From Gemmatimonadota bacterium (GTDB lineage: Bacteria > Gemmatimonadota > Gemmatimonadetes > Gemmatimonadales > Gemmatimonadaceae), in contig JACQBG010000020.1 in assembly GCA_016194585.1 (NCBI GenBank), forward strand, positions 1 through 64,000: a stretch of DNA of 64,000 nucleotides. Reading direction: 5' to 3'. Each line of letters opens with the position of its first letter. The first letter of the stretch is position 1. The notes under the pieces were generated by a model. That model was not told the DNA's origin, did not search any database, and saw only the letters and a program-made list of their open reading frames with translations. A program made the translations under genes and the position numbers. Shown here one piece after another: positions 52,412-62,001 of this stretch.

Positions 52412-53749
52412 ATGGTGGATCGGCAAACCAAACGATTCGTGGGATTGGTCGCGGCGGCCGCTTTGGTCGCGGCGGGCCTTTCCGCGCGTGTTGGTCTTGG
52501 TTTCGACGAGTACTCGCTGCAAGCGGCAGGGTTCTTCGCGCTTCTCGGAGCGCTGGCAAGCGTTCTCGCCTACAATCTCCCGCGCGATGCGGCCGGAAAC
52601 ATCTCGTTCATTCCGCTGCTGAGCGCGGCAGCAATTGCTCCGAGCTTGTCGGTCGTCCTGGCGTGCACTCTCGCGGTTACGCTCGCCGAAGTCATGCACC
52701 GGCGTGAGTTTGTGAAGGCTGTGTTCAACATCTCACAGACGTCACTCGCGATTGCTGTAGCAGTCTTGATCTATCACGCGTTGGGAGGCACGCCACTGTC
52801 TCCCTCCCAGAACCAGCCGATCTTCCCGTTCATGGTGGCGTTCACAGCGTTCTTCATAGTGAACACCGCGTGCGTGTCGGGCGTGATCGCGGTTAGTCAA
52901 CACCAACGATTCCTCGGCATCTGGTGGCAGAACACTCGGGGAGCATTGGTATATGACTTCTTCGCAATTCCGGCTGTGTATGGATTTGCGTTTGTGTATG
53001 CCAAGTTCGACGCCGGGTGGTGCGCGGCTCTTGCCCTGCCACTCTTCGGCTTGCGGCAGTTGTACAAAACGAATTGGCAGCTTGAGAGGATCAATGAGGA
53101 ATTGCTGCAAGTGATGGTGGCCGCAATCGAAGCACGCGACCCTTACACTTCAGGCCATTCTCAGCGCGTTGCCGAATACGCCGGAATAGTGGCACGGTCG
53201 GCCGGTGTGGGCGCTCGGTCGGTAGGCCGCCTCGCCATGGCCGGGCTCTTGCACGACATCGGCAAGATCTATGAAGAATTCGCCCCGATTCTCCGCAAGC
53301 CAGGACGACTGACGGCGGAGGAATTCGAAATCATGAAGACGCACTCGGAGAAGGGTGCGCGACTTGTTGCAAAAGTCTCACAACTTCGCGATCTCGTGGG
53401 TCCCATTCGGAGTCACCATGAAGCATGGGACGGCTCTGGTTACCCTGATGGCCTGCAAGGCTCGGCGATTCCGTTGTGGGCGCGAGTCATTGCATTCGCT
53501 GATACGATTGACGCGATGACGACCGACCGACCTTATCGCGAAGCTCTCGACGCAGATACGGTGCGCGCGGAGTTGGTGCGAGAGTCCGGGACGCAATTTG
53601 ATCCTGTGATTGCGCGTCGTCTAACGTCTGACGAGCACTGGTCCGAGATGGCCGTTGCGATTAGCCGCAATATCGCGTCTCGTCGTTCACCGACGCATGC
53701 GATTCCGGCGGTGCGGCTCGTCGGAGAACGAGCCCAGGCTCGCGCCTAG
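52412..53749 (+). CDS. Membrane HD-GYP domain protein, probable cyclic-dinucleotide phosphodiesterase
   Basis: 445 residues. Six hydrophobic segments form an N-terminal sensor (about 8-215), then an HD-GYP domain with LLHDIGK (His281-Asp282) and HHEAWDGSGYPDG (335-347). HD-GYP proteins of this type hydrolyse c-di-GMP. The ribosome-binding site is weak, in contrast to the mini-ORF upstream. Hand-counted lines give 52-58% G+C, well below the neighbours, which suggests recent acquisition. Its stop codon shares bases with that of the convergent regulator. Confidence 0.9.
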   Translation: MVDRQTKRFVGLVAAAALVAAGLSARVGLGFDEYSLQAAGFFALLGALASVLAYNLPRDAAGNISFIPLLSAAAIAPSLSVVLACTLAVTLAEVMHRREFVKAVFNISQTSLAIAVAVLIYHALGGTPLSPSQNQPIFPFMVAFTAFFIVNTACVSGVIAVSQHQRFLGIWWQNTRGALVYDFFAIPAVYGFAFVYAKFDAGWCAALALPLFGLRQLYKTNWQLERINEELLQVMVAAIEARDPYTSGHSQRVAEYAGIVARSAGVGARSVGRLAMAGLLHDIGKIYEEFAPILRKPGRLTAEEFEIMKTHSEKGARLVAKVSQLRDLVGPIRSHHEAWDGSGYPDGLQGSAIPLWARVIAFADTIDAMTTDRPYREALDADTVRAELVRESGTQFDPVIARRLTSDEHWSEMAVAISRNIASRRSPTHAIPAVRLVGERAQARA

Positions 53750-56700
53750 GCTGGCGCGGCAAAGGCGGCGCTTGGCGCCGTGACAGCCGACCGGAGAGAC
53801 GCGTAGCGATAGAGCGATTGCTTATCGTTTTGGCGCGCTGCCTCCAAGTACCATGGCTCCGGCTTCGAGCCATACCGCATTGATGCCGCGCTAAGTCGGA
53901 TCGCTGAATGCGGTCTTTCGACCTCCGGCCCCACGATCACGGTCGCAGACGACGCATAACCCAAGTCCATCCAACGAGCCGCGAGGGACGCTGACTCTAC
54001 GAGCGCAGTGTAAACGGTTGGAATGCTCTCGTTGAGCCTCCTGGCCACGAGAAAGTGCAAGATTGCGGCAAGATCCTCGGTGCGTCGACGCAAGTCGGGG
54101 TCTTGCAGCGCAACCTGACTGTAGCCAGTAACTTCGTCTGCGGATGTTAGCTGCGTACCGAAGTGAGCATCAAGCTTGATGCGTTGGTTGAGGATACTTC
54201 GAATGGCGAGTGCATCTCCCGTTCGGTCCGTGCTTGCGATTGCAGTGTAGATCCACTTTATGCTCTCGTCGGGCTCGCACCTGCGGAAGTAGAGGGCGCT
54301 CATGCGATCCGCGAGTCGCGCGGCTGCGGGCCAGAGTTGAATCTCGGCTGCCGCAGCGTACGCTTCCGCGATGTGGGCAATCGCTTCATCAAGCCTTCCG
54401 AGGCGAATGAGCGGTAAGGCGATGTCTCGATGTGCCCAGATAGCAGGAATGAACGCGTCGCGCTCTCGTTGCCTATCGAGCAGCATCTCGAAACCTACGA
54501 GTGCGTCTTCGAAGCGGCCGTCGGTGTAGGCGAGCACTGCCTCGGTCATCAAGAAGTCAGTGCTCTCTTTCGGTGTCTTCGCGAAGCGATGACCGAGAAG
54601 CGAGCGAAGACTATCGAGCGCGTGAGAGTCGCAACTGGTGTCCGCAGCCGTGGCGAGTGCTCGACATGCGCGAAGGAAGTGGCGATCCGACAAGTCCGGA
54701 CGACATAAGAGCCGGTTGAGGTCGGAAATCACATCGCGAGAGTCTGCTCCCTGCAGACGGCGAGTTTCGATCTGAAGCATCTCGAGCTCGATCGTGGAGC
54801 ACGTTCTGCGTGTGCCGGGCGATTGATCGGAGATGATTCCCTCCGTTGCCACCAGCTCTGCCTGCCCGTAGTTGCCTGCGTGGATGTGGGCTTTCGCGAG
54901 TCTCGCGGCTAAGTCGATTCTCGTCTCGCCTGGAGGCGCGAATTGAAGCGCTCGAGCGAACGTCGAAATGGCGTCGCTCCATTCTCCTCGGGCCACGAGG
55001 TGACTCCCGCACTGCCTCAACAGCCCCACCGCCCGCTCCTCCTCGCCCGCCGCGTGCAGATGCGCCGCCGCCGCCCAGGCGATCCGGGGCGACCAGGAAC
55101 TCACCGCCCGCGCCTCCAGACTCTGCCCGATCCGGAAGTGCAGCACACTGCCGTGCGCCGCGCTCATCGACTCGCGCACGACGTTCGCCGTGAGTTCGTG
55201 GATCTCGAGCGGATTCGCCGGATGCGTCGCCAGTAGATCGGACGCGTCGAGTTCCTCGATCGCCGTCAACGCGGACGCCATGTCGAGCTCGAGCACCTCG
55301 CCAAGCGTCGCGGGCGTCGCCAGCGGGCCGAGCAGGCAACACGCGTCGAGCGCCCGCCGCGCGTCCGTCGACAGCGACCGGAGTCGCTTCTGCATCGCAT
55401 CCCGGATCGGGTCGGGTACCGTCGGGATCGCCCCGTTCGCCTGCCACTCCCGCATCCACTCCTTCACGAACATGGGGTTGCCGCGCGTCGCGGCGAAGCA
55501 CCATGCCAACACCTTCGCCGCGTCGGCCGCGCCCGACTCCGGGAAGAACGTCGACGCCAGCGCGGCGCACTCGTCTCCCGTGAGGCCGCCGAGCCGCAGC
55601 AGCACCGGCGCGCCGGGGAGCGTGCTCAGCCACTCGATGCGGTCGAGCCCCTGTCCGCACAGCAGCCAGACGACGCGGCGCCCTTCAGGAGTCTCCATCA
55701 GGCCGCGCAGCAGGGCGAGCGACGTCCCGTCGAGATGGTGCGCGTCGTCCACCAGCACGACGAGCGGCGCCTCGTCGCACACCGCGCCGAGGATGTCGAC
55801 GATCGCCCGGCGGATGCGCTCGCGGATCACCGGCGCGTCGACCGCGAGCTCGGCGGCGCGCTCCGAGTCCTCCGGTCGAGTGAACTGCGTCAGGATGCGC
55901 ATCGAGGCCGGCGCGCACGCCGCGCCGCCGGGGAGCTGCAGCAGCGCGGGCACGAGTTCCGTGAACAGCGAGAGCGCGCGCTCCGCGTCGCGCGCCTCGA
56001 GGCGCATCGACGTCGTCGACAACCCGCGGAGCTTGGCCACCGACAACATCTCCTGCGCGAGCCGCGTCTTGCCGATCCCGGACGCCCCGGACACGAGACA
56101 CGTCGCCCCGCGGCCCGACGCCGCCTCGTCGATCACGGCGTGACAACGCGCCAGTTCCGCCGGACGGCCGACGAATCGCTGCCACGCCTGCGGCACGTTC
56201 CGGATGAACGTGAAATTCTCGGCGATCCGCTCGCGCAACACGCGCGCCGGGAGCGCGATCTCGCGCGACTGGTCGCCGACGTCCTCCACGTACGCGTCGA
56301 GCGTCCGCAGCGCGAACGACTTCGCGCCCGACATCGCCAGCGCCTCCGCCCTCGCCAGCGTCGCCTGTTCATTCAACGGGTCGATGGCCAGACACAGGCG
56401 CGACAGGTCCTCCACCCGCGACCAACGCCCTTCCCGACGAGCGACCGCGATGCGGTCGAGCAACGCCCGCCGCGCCGACGCCATGACCTGCGCACGCAGC
56501 CCGTCGATCCACTCGCGAAAGTCGGAGAGCGACAACAACGTGACGTCCTCGAGGAAGTGAGCCGCCCCGGCAAGGTCGTCGTCGCTCGCCCGCTCCCCCC
56601 AGGAGGGGTCGAGGGCCGCCACGAAATCGGCCTCCACCGCGTCGCGGCCCACCAGCAGGCTCTCGCCCGATTCCTCGAGCACGAGTCCGGCGCGCCGCAG

Positions 56701-56907
56701 ACGATAGAGCATCTGGCGCAGCGCATGGCGCGCCGTCTCGGCGTCCATGTGCGGCCAGAAGAGCTCGAGCAGACGCGCGCGTACCACCGGCGCCCCCGCG
56801 GTCGCCGCGAGATAGAGCGTCAACGCGAACTGCACGGCCGATGCCGGCTTGACCGTCGTCCGCCCCACGCGGACGCTGGTCGCCCCGAGCAACCGGATGC
56901 GAATCAT
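53746..56907 (-). CDS. Large BTAD/AAA-ATPase transcriptional regulator with TPR repeats
   Basis: 1053 residues. An N-terminal winged-helix of SARP type ([19 protein letters not shown]) and BTAD helical domain (about 90-225) precede a STAND-type ATPase with Walker A GASGIGKT (274-281) and [12 protein letters not shown] Walker B. The C-terminal half holds TPR-like helices. Such proteins activate transcription after binding a ligand. ATG 56907 follows GGAGGAGGG. The 3' third (before about 54960) has HD-GYP-like lower GC, the 5' part high GC, so the gene may be a recombinant. Confidence 0.88.
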   Translation of the reverse strand: MIRIRLLGATSVRVGRTTVKPASAVQFALTLYLAATAGAPVVRARLLELFWPHMDAETARHALRQMLYRLRRAGLVLEESGESLLVGRDAVEADFVAALDPSWGERASDDDLAGAAHFLEDVTLLSLSDFREWIDGLRAQVMASARRALLDRIAVARREGRWSRVEDLSRLCLAIDPLNEQATLARAEALAMSGAKSFALRTLDAYVEDVGDQSREIALPARVLRERIAENFTFIRNVPQAWQRFVGRPAELARCHAVIDEAASGRGATCLVSGASGIGKTRLAQEMLSVAKLRGLSTTSMRLEARDAERALSLFTELVPALLQLPGGAACAPASMRILTQFTRPEDSERAAELAVDAPVIRERIRRAIVDILGAVCDEAPLVVLVDDAHHLDGTSLALLRGLMETPEGRRVVWLLCGQGLDRIEWLSTLPGAPVLLRLGGLTGDECAALASTFFPESGAADAAKVLAWCFAATRGNPMFVKEWMREWQANGAIPTVPDPIRDAMQKRLRSLSTDARRALDACCLLGPLATPATLGEVLELDMASALTAIEELDASDLLATHPANPLEIHELTANVVRESMSAAHGSVLHFRIGQSLEARAVSSWSPRIAWAAAAHLHAAGEEERAVGLLRQCGSHLVARGEWSDAISTFARALQFAPPGETRIDLAARLAKAHIHAGNYGQAELVATEGIISDQSPGTRRTCSTIELEMLQIETRRLQGADSRDVISDLNRLLCRPDLSDRHFLRACRALATAADTSCDSHALDSLRSLLGHRFAKTPKESTDFLMTEAVLAYTDGRFEDALVGFEMLLDRQRERDAFIPAIWAHRDIALPLIRLGRLDEAIAHIAEAYAAAAEIQLWPAAARLADRMSALYFRRCEPDESIKWIYTAIASTDRTGDALAIRSILNQRIKLDAHFGTQLTSADEVTGYSQVALQDPDLRRRTEDLAAILHFLVARRLNESIPTVYTALVESASLAARWMDLGYASSATVIVGPEVERPHSAIRLSAASMRYGSKPEPWYLEAARQNDKQSLYRYASLRSAVTAPSAAFAAPA

Positions 56908-57091
56908 CGGGCCCTCCTCCAAGAGGTCGCCACCGAGACACCGCACGCTGGCACACGAACGGGCCGCACCGTCACTTGGCTGTCACTCGACGCGCTGGTC
57001 GAGGCGCCGCTGCGGCATCATTAGATTCTCCCATCACGACCCTCGCGGCAAGACCATATCCGGACACCCTTCTGCGCCGGAGGAGAACGCA

Positions 57092-57490
57092 GTGCCCGTC
57101 GAACGCAGCCGTTATGCCAGCGGAACCCCCTGGGAACCGACCGTCGGCTACTCCCGCGCCGTGAAGGTCGGCAACACCATCTACGTCTCCGGCACCACGG
57201 CCACCAACGCCGACGGTGTCCTCGTCGGCCAGGGCGACGCCCACGCCCAGGCCGTCCAGACCATCCGCAACATCGACCGAGCCCTCGCCCACTTCCGCGC
57301 GTCGCTCGCCGATGTCGTCCGCACCCGCATGTTCGTCGTCGATATCCAGCGCGACGGCGACGCCGTCGGACGCGCCCACGGCGAGTTCTTCGGCGACATC
57401 CGCCCCGCCACCACCATGGTCGAGGTGCGCGCCCTCATCGACCCGGCCATGCTCGTCGAGATCGAAGCCGAAGCCATCGTCGACGAATAG
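57092..57490 (+). CDS. ridA: RidA family enamine/imine deaminase
   Basis: 132 residues of the YjgF/YER057c/UK114 family: [49 protein letters not shown] and [20 protein letters not shown] with the conserved Arg and Glu near the end. RidA hydrolyses reactive 2-aminoacrylate and related enamines. This longer [13 protein letters not shown] form belongs to a Rid subgroup. GTG 57092 follows GGAGGAG. Confidence 0.92.
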   Translation: MPVERSRYASGTPWEPTVGYSRAVKVGNTIYVSGTTATNADGVLVGQGDAHAQAVQTIRNIDRALAHFRASLADVVRTRMFVVDIQRDGDAVGRAHGEFFGDIRPATTMVEVRALIDPAMLVEIEAEAIVDE

Positions 57491-57508
57491 AAGCTCGCAC
57501 CTCGAAAA

Positions 57509-57544
57509 AAGAGCGGCGCGCCCCCTCGGGAGCGCGCCGCTCTT
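57509..57544. terminator. Bidirectional terminator between ridA and the MoxR gene
   Basis: AAGAGCGGCGCGC and GCGCGCCGCTCTT form a 13-bp perfect stem. The A-run before it becomes a T-run on the minus strand, so it can end both convergent transcripts. Confidence 0.75.
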
Positions 57545-57565
57545 CATTACATCCGCTGCGAAAGA

Positions 57566-58549
57566 CTAGAGCTGCAGGAAGTTCTCCACCCCAACGCCCT
57601 CCGCCTCGGCCTGGAAGTTCAGCGTCACGCGGTGCCCGAGCACCACGTACGCCACCGCCTTCACGTCGTCCAAGTCGGGCACGCTCCGCCCCTGCATCGC
57701 CGCCCGCGCCTTGGCGCCGAGCACGAGATACTGGCTCGCCCGCGGTCCCGCGCCGTAGCTCACGTACTTCTTCACCGCCGCGCTCGCCCCGGGCTCGCCG
57801 GGACGCGTGCTCCGCGCCAACCCCACCGCGTAGCTCACCACGCTCGGCGGCGCCGGAATACGGCGCACCAACTGCTGCATCTCGAGGATCTCCTCCCCCT
57901 TCAGCACCGGACGCACCGTCTTCGTCTTGTCGGTGGTCGTCGTGTTGACGATCCGCTCCTCCTCCTCGAGACTCGGATAGCCGACCTTCAGCTCGAACAT
58001 GAAGCGGTCGAGCTGCGCCTCGGGCAACGAGTAGGTGCCGTCGTGCTCGATGGGGTTCTGCGTGGCCAGCACGAAGAACGGCTCCGGCAACGGATAGGTC
58101 TTCCCCGCCGCCGTCACCCGGTGCTCCTGCATCGCCTCGAGCAGCGCCGCCTGCGTCTTCGGTGGGGCGCGGTTGATCTCGTCGGCCAACACGATGTTCC
58201 CGAAGATCGGCCCGGGCTGGAACTTGAAGCTCCGCTTGCCGGTGCCGTGATCCTCCTCGAGCAGCTCGGTGCCGGTGATGTCGCTCGGCATCAGGTCCGG
58301 CGTGAACTGCACCCGCGAGAACTTGAGGTCGAGCGCCTGCGCCAGGGTCTGGATGAGCAGCGTCTTGGCGAGGCCGGGCACGCCGATGAGGATGACGTGC
58401 CCGCCGGCGAGGATCGCGCCGACGAGGTTCTCGACGACGTCGGTCTGGCCGACGATGCGCTGGGCGATCTGCTCTCCGAGCGCGATGCGCGAGCGGGCGA
58501 GCTTGTCGAGCAGTTCGAGGTCGCGTTCGTCAGCGGCGGACTGGGCCAC
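57566..58549 (-). CDS. MoxR-type AAA+ ATPase
   Basis: 327 residues with Walker A GVPGLAKT (56-63), the MoxR insert VQFTPDLMPSDITGTELL, Walker B IVLADEINRAPPKTQAAL, sensor 1 VLATQNPIEHDGTYSLPEAQ and the C-terminal lid. MoxR ATPases act as chaperones in assembling metal enzymes or regulating with VWA partners; no VWA gene is adjacent, though the partner genes may lie elsewhere. GTG 58549 with GGAG upstream preferred over TTG 58579. Confidence 0.92.
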   Translation of the reverse strand: MAQSAADERDLELLDKLARSRIALGEQIAQRIVGQTDVVENLVGAILAGGHVILIGVPGLAKTLLIQTLAQALDLKFSRVQFTPDLMPSDITGTELLEEDHGTGKRSFKFQPGPIFGNIVLADEINRAPPKTQAALLEAMQEHRVTAAGKTYPLPEPFFVLATQNPIEHDGTYSLPEAQLDRFMFELKVGYPSLEEEERIVNTTTTDKTKTVRPVLKGEEILEMQQLVRRIPAPPSVVSYAVGLARSTRPGEPGASAAVKKYVSYGAGPRASQYLVLGAKARAAMQGRSVPDLDDVKAVAYVVLGHRVTLNFQAEAEGVGVENFLQL

Positions 58550-58714
58550 GCAGGGTTCTCCGAGGGTGGGCGGCGCCAAGGCCGCGGGGCGTTCAATCTA
58601 CCACAGGGGGTGGCGCCCGCCGAGCTGGGCGCGGGGCCGGGAGAAGTACGTGCGGCCCGAGGGTGGCGTTGCCCTCGCCACCGCCCGCTAACGCTCCAAC
58701 CGGGTGACGCGTAA

Positions 58715-58735
58715 GATTATGAATAAATCATGAAT
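58715..58735 (+). promoter_or_regulatory. AT-rich dyad upstream of the TonB-dependent receptor
   Basis: ATTATGA-ATAAA-TCATGAAT is an imperfect dyad in the only AT-rich stretch nearby, 30-47 bases before the receptor ATG. It recalls metal-regulator boxes (Fur-type) only loosely. Confidence 0.35.
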
Positions 58736-58761
58736 TGCACCCCGCACACCCGGGATATTCG

Positions 58762-61053
58762 ATGATCTGGAAGGCCCCGTCGCCGCTGCTGCGCCTCGCC
58801 CTGCTCGCCGTCACCGCCATCGCGCCCGGGCGCGCCGTGGCACAGTCGATCAGCGGGAGCGTGCGCAGTGCGGGCACTCCGGTGGTGGGGGCCACGGTGC
58901 GGCTGCTCGAGGGCGACCGCGTGCTGCGCACAGGCGCCGGCGGCGCCTTCGCCTTCCAGTCGGTGAGTGCGGGCCGCTACACGCTGTTCGTCGCGGCCAC
59001 GGGCTACGCCTCGACGAGCCGGCAGGTGACCGTGGGCACCGCGCCGGCGACGGTGCAGTTCGACCTCGTGCCGAGCGCGCTGCCGCTCAAGGAAGTCGTC
59101 GTCTCGGCGTCGCCCGTGGCGCGCACCTCGGACGACCAGGTGCAGTCGGTGGCCACCAAGGGGCTGCGCGAGTTGCAGGACAGTTGGGGGACGAGCTTCG
59201 CCGAGAAGCTCTCCGACGTGCCCGGGGTGACGGTGCGGGCCAACGGATCGGCGCCGAGCCGCCCGATATTGCGCGGACTGGGCGACAACGAGGTGCTGAT
59301 CCTCGAGAACGGGCTGCGCATGGGCGACATCGCCACATACGACCCCGCCCATGCCACGCCGCTCCTCGCGCTGGGCATCGCGCAGGCCGACGTGGTGCGC
59401 GGTCCGGCGACGATCCTTTATGGGCCGAGCACGATCGGCGGCGTGGTGAACGTGATCACCGACCTCGTGCCGGCCGTGGCCGACCGCCCGGTGAGCGGCA
59501 CGGCGAGCGTGGAGGCGAACAGTGTGAGCGACGAGTACGCGGCGCACGCGCGCACCGTGTTCAGCGGCGCGAACCAGGCGTTCTCGGTGAGCGGCGGCCT
59601 GCTGCGCGCGCACGAGACGCGCATCCCGTCGGGGATCTACACCGACCCCGGCACCGGCGCCCGGTTCGCGCTCGACCGCATGCCGCAGACGTTCGACCAG
59701 AGCAACGAAGTGGGCGCCGGCTACGCGGTGCAGGGAGCGTTCGGGTCGTTCGGGCTCGGGGTGAAGCACCATGACATGAACTACGGCATCCCCGGCGTGC
59801 CGCCGAACGCCGACTGGGCGAATGTGCCGCCGACGACGTCGCGCATCGCGCAGCGGCGCACGACGCTCGAGGCGCGCGGGCTGTTCAACGTGGGCGGGTC
59901 GTTCGTGCGCGCCGTGAAGCTGAACGCCAACTACAACGACTACACGCATTCGGAGTATCCCACCGCGCAGGACGCCACCGGGGTGAGCGACCCGCAGGCG
60001 AACCACTTCCACAAGCGGCAGTTCAACGGCGTGCTGCAGCTGCAGCAGCAGCCGGTGGGGGCGTGGTCGGGGACACTGGGGCTGTGGACGAACGTCGAGG
60101 ACCTCGCCATCGAGGGGGACCAACCGCTCGGGCCGAACTCGCTCACGACGGGGGTCGCGGCGTACGCGTACGAGGAGTACGCCGCGTCGAGCGCGACGCG
60201 GCTGCAGGGCGGGCTCAGGTTCGACTACAGCAAGATCCAGACGCGGCCGTACGCGCAGTCGACCGACTCGGTGTTCCAGTCGCTCGACGTATCGCGCGAG
60301 CACACCGCGTTCACGGCGTCGCTCGGCGCGGTGACGCAGTTCACCCCCGAGGTGACGGGGAGCTTCAGCGTGGCGCGGAGCTTCCGCGTGCCGACGGTGC
60401 AGGAGCTGTTCGCGAACGGACTCGACGCGGCGAGCGGCACGTACTCCGTGGGCACGGCGGGGCTCGGCCCCGAGCAGGGGTTCGGCATCGACGCATCGCT
60501 GAAGGGGAACTTCAAGCGCGTCGCGTTCGAAGTGTCGCCGTACGTGAACCTCATCCACGACTACATCTACGGCTTCCTGCGCGGCGACACGATCCAGGAC
60601 TTCCCGGTGCGGCAGTTCGCCGCCACCGACGCGCGGCTCGCCGGCTTCGAGGCGAGCGCCACGGTGCTGGCGACGCCGCTGTTCGCGATCCGCGCGAGCG
60701 CCGACTACGTGAACGCCGAGGACACGAAGCGGAACGAGCCGTTGCCGTTCACGCCGCCGCTGCGCGGGCTGCTGCGCGGCACGTATCAGGACCAGACGTG
60801 GATGGCGATGGCGGAGGTGCGCGCGGCGTCGAGCCAGACGCGGCTCGGCGAGGGCGACACGCCGACCGACGGCTACGCGGTGGTGAACGCCGGATTCGGC
60901 TGGCGGTACGTGCAGGGCGGGGTGGTGCACAACATCACGCTGCGCGTCGACAACGTGCTGAACGCGGTGTACCGCGACAACCTGAGCGTGATCAAGGACT
61001 TCCTGCCGCAGCCGGCGCGCGGCGTGCGGCTCAACTACCAGTTGTTGTACTGA
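58762..61053 (+). CDS. TonB-dependent outer-membrane receptor
   Basis: 763 residues: signal peptide to VAQS, carboxypeptidase-regulatory-like domain (about 29-105, ISGSVRSAGTPVVGATVRLL), plug domain (about 110-230, PVARTSDD, VPGVTVRANGSAPSRPILRG, VRGPATILYGPSTIGGVVNV) and a 22-strand-size barrel ending in RLNYQLLY, with Tyr last. Such receptors import siderophores, metals, vitamins or glycans. The plug resembles metal/zinc receptors (ZnuD-like), but the ligand is a guess. ATG 58762. Confidence 0.92.
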   Translation: MIWKAPSPLLRLALLAVTAIAPGRAVAQSISGSVRSAGTPVVGATVRLLEGDRVLRTGAGGAFAFQSVSAGRYTLFVAATGYASTSRQVTVGTAPATVQFDLVPSALPLKEVVVSASPVARTSDDQVQSVATKGLRELQDSWGTSFAEKLSDVPGVTVRANGSAPSRPILRGLGDNEVLILENGLRMGDIATYDPAHATPLLALGIAQADVVRGPATILYGPSTIGGVVNVITDLVPAVADRPVSGTASVEANSVSDEYAAHARTVFSGANQAFSVSGGLLRAHETRIPSGIYTDPGTGARFALDRMPQTFDQSNEVGAGYAVQGAFGSFGLGVKHHDMNYGIPGVPPNADWANVPPTTSRIAQRRTTLEARGLFNVGGSFVRAVKLNANYNDYTHSEYPTAQDATGVSDPQANHFHKRQFNGVLQLQQQPVGAWSGTLGLWTNVEDLAIEGDQPLGPNSLTTGVAAYAYEEYAASSATRLQGGLRFDYSKIQTRPYAQSTDSVFQSLDVSREHTAFTASLGAVTQFTPEVTGSFSVARSFRVPTVQELFANGLDAASGTYSVGTAGLGPEQGFGIDASLKGNFKRVAFEVSPYVNLIHDYIYGFLRGDTIQDFPVRQFAATDARLAGFEASATVLATPLFAIRASADYVNAEDTKRNEPLPFTPPLRGLLRGTYQDQTWMAMAEVRAASSQTRLGEGDTPTDGYAVVNAGFGWRYVQGGVVHNITLRVDNVLNAVYRDNLSVIKDFLPQPARGVRLNYQLLY

Positions 61054-61111
61054 ACGCGAGAGGCGTTGCCGGGTTCACGGTGGCGCGGCCCCGTGGGGGG
61101 GGAGCGCTGAA

Positions 61112-61576
61112 CTACCGAACCGTGAACTCGGCGCGCTGCTCGACGGGGAAGTTGCCGCTCGCGAGGCTGGCGATCGCGACGTACTTGCCGCGCGGCGCGC
61201 CTTCCCACTTCGCGTCCCAGTCGAGCGCGTCGGCGGAGCGGAGCACGCGATTCTGCAGCGACTGCGTGAAGAACTGCCCGCGGCTCCAGCGCCACACCTC
61301 GTGGCCCGCTTCGTTGACGACGACGAGCTCGTGCGTCTTTCCGCTCGGGAAATTCACTTCGACCTTCTTGTCGCCGGTGTTGGTGACGCGGAAGTCGAAG
61401 CGCACGCCGTCCGTCACATCCACATCGAGCGTCGGCGTGAGGAGCGCTTCGCGGTTGCCGTTCGCGCGCGCGTGCGGCGCATGCGCGGTCTCATTGGTGC
61501 GCGGCCGCGGGCCGCAGGCGAATGCGGTGACGAGCGCGGCGGCAGACAGCGTGGCGAACAGGACTTGTCCGTTCAT
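61112..61576 (-). CDS. Lipoprotein with BsuPI-like domain
   Basis: 154 residues. Lipoprotein signal MNGQVLFATLSAAALVTAFA with Cys at 21. The mature chain has RFDFRVTNTGDKKVEVNFPS and VWRWSRGQFFTQSLQNRVLR, the layout of the BsuPI intracellular-proteinase-inhibitor domain, an all-beta fold also found in many lipoproteins of unknown role. Convergent with the receptor gene. Confidence 0.75.
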   Translation of the reverse strand: MNGQVLFATLSAAALVTAFACGPRPRTNETAHAPHARANGNREALLTPTLDVDVTDGVRFDFRVTNTGDKKVEVNFPSGKTHELVVVNEAGHEVWRWSRGQFFTQSLQNRVLRSADALDWDAKWEGAPRGKYVAIASLASGNFPVEQRAEFTVR

Positions 61577-61964
61577 CGAGGCGGGGACACGATGCCGGTG
61601 GGGATGCGCGCGCGATGGTGTTTGCGATATCACAAATATCACAGCGGAGCGCGGCGAGCGTTCAAGTTATCAACATCATGACGATTCGTCAAATGGGTGG
61701 TAACGGTAAGTGCCGAGTGCCGTTGAGGTTGGGGAGGGGACCAAATGACCGGGGTGCTGGAATGGCAGAGAATGGACCGTGTGGGAGGTTAGAGACAGAG
61801 GGGGGGCGAAGGGGTGGTGCGGTCCGGATGACCGGGCGGGGCGCCGAGGGGGCGTGAGGGGGGCGCGTGAGGGGTGGGGCGGCGGGCAACGGCGAGTTCT
61901 GAGTGGGAGTGGGGAGGGGCTCTCGGGTGATCCTGGGGGCCCGTTTTCATTGGGGGGAGTTCGC
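61577..61964. other. G-rich non-coding region before the atp operon
   Basis: About 390 bases without a supported gene. 61620-61680 is AT-rich with GATATCACAAATATCAC. 61690-61960 is extremely G-rich (runs such as GAGGGGGGC and GAGTGGGAGTGGGGAGGGG) and recalls the GAGTGGG units near infA. Quadruplex formation is plausible. I see no ORF with a convincing codon pattern or ribosome site. Confidence 0.6.
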
Positions 61965-61993
61965 TTGCGCTTTTTTTCACAAGCTCATAACTT
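61965..61993 (+). promoter_or_regulatory. Promoter of the ATP synthase operon
   Basis: TTGCGC (61965-61970), 17-base spacer with a T-run, and TAACTT (61988-61993), continuing as TAACTTTCG. Transcription would begin about 62000, at or within a few bases of the GTG at 62002, implying a leaderless or nearly leaderless mRNA. Confidence 0.55.
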
Positions 61994-62001
61994 TCGTGGC
62001 T

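Noticed and set aside
58735-58761. TTG 58735 as start of the TonB-dependent receptor
   Set aside because: The signal peptide begins at ATG 58762, and the earlier codons overlap the AT-rich promoter/dyad.
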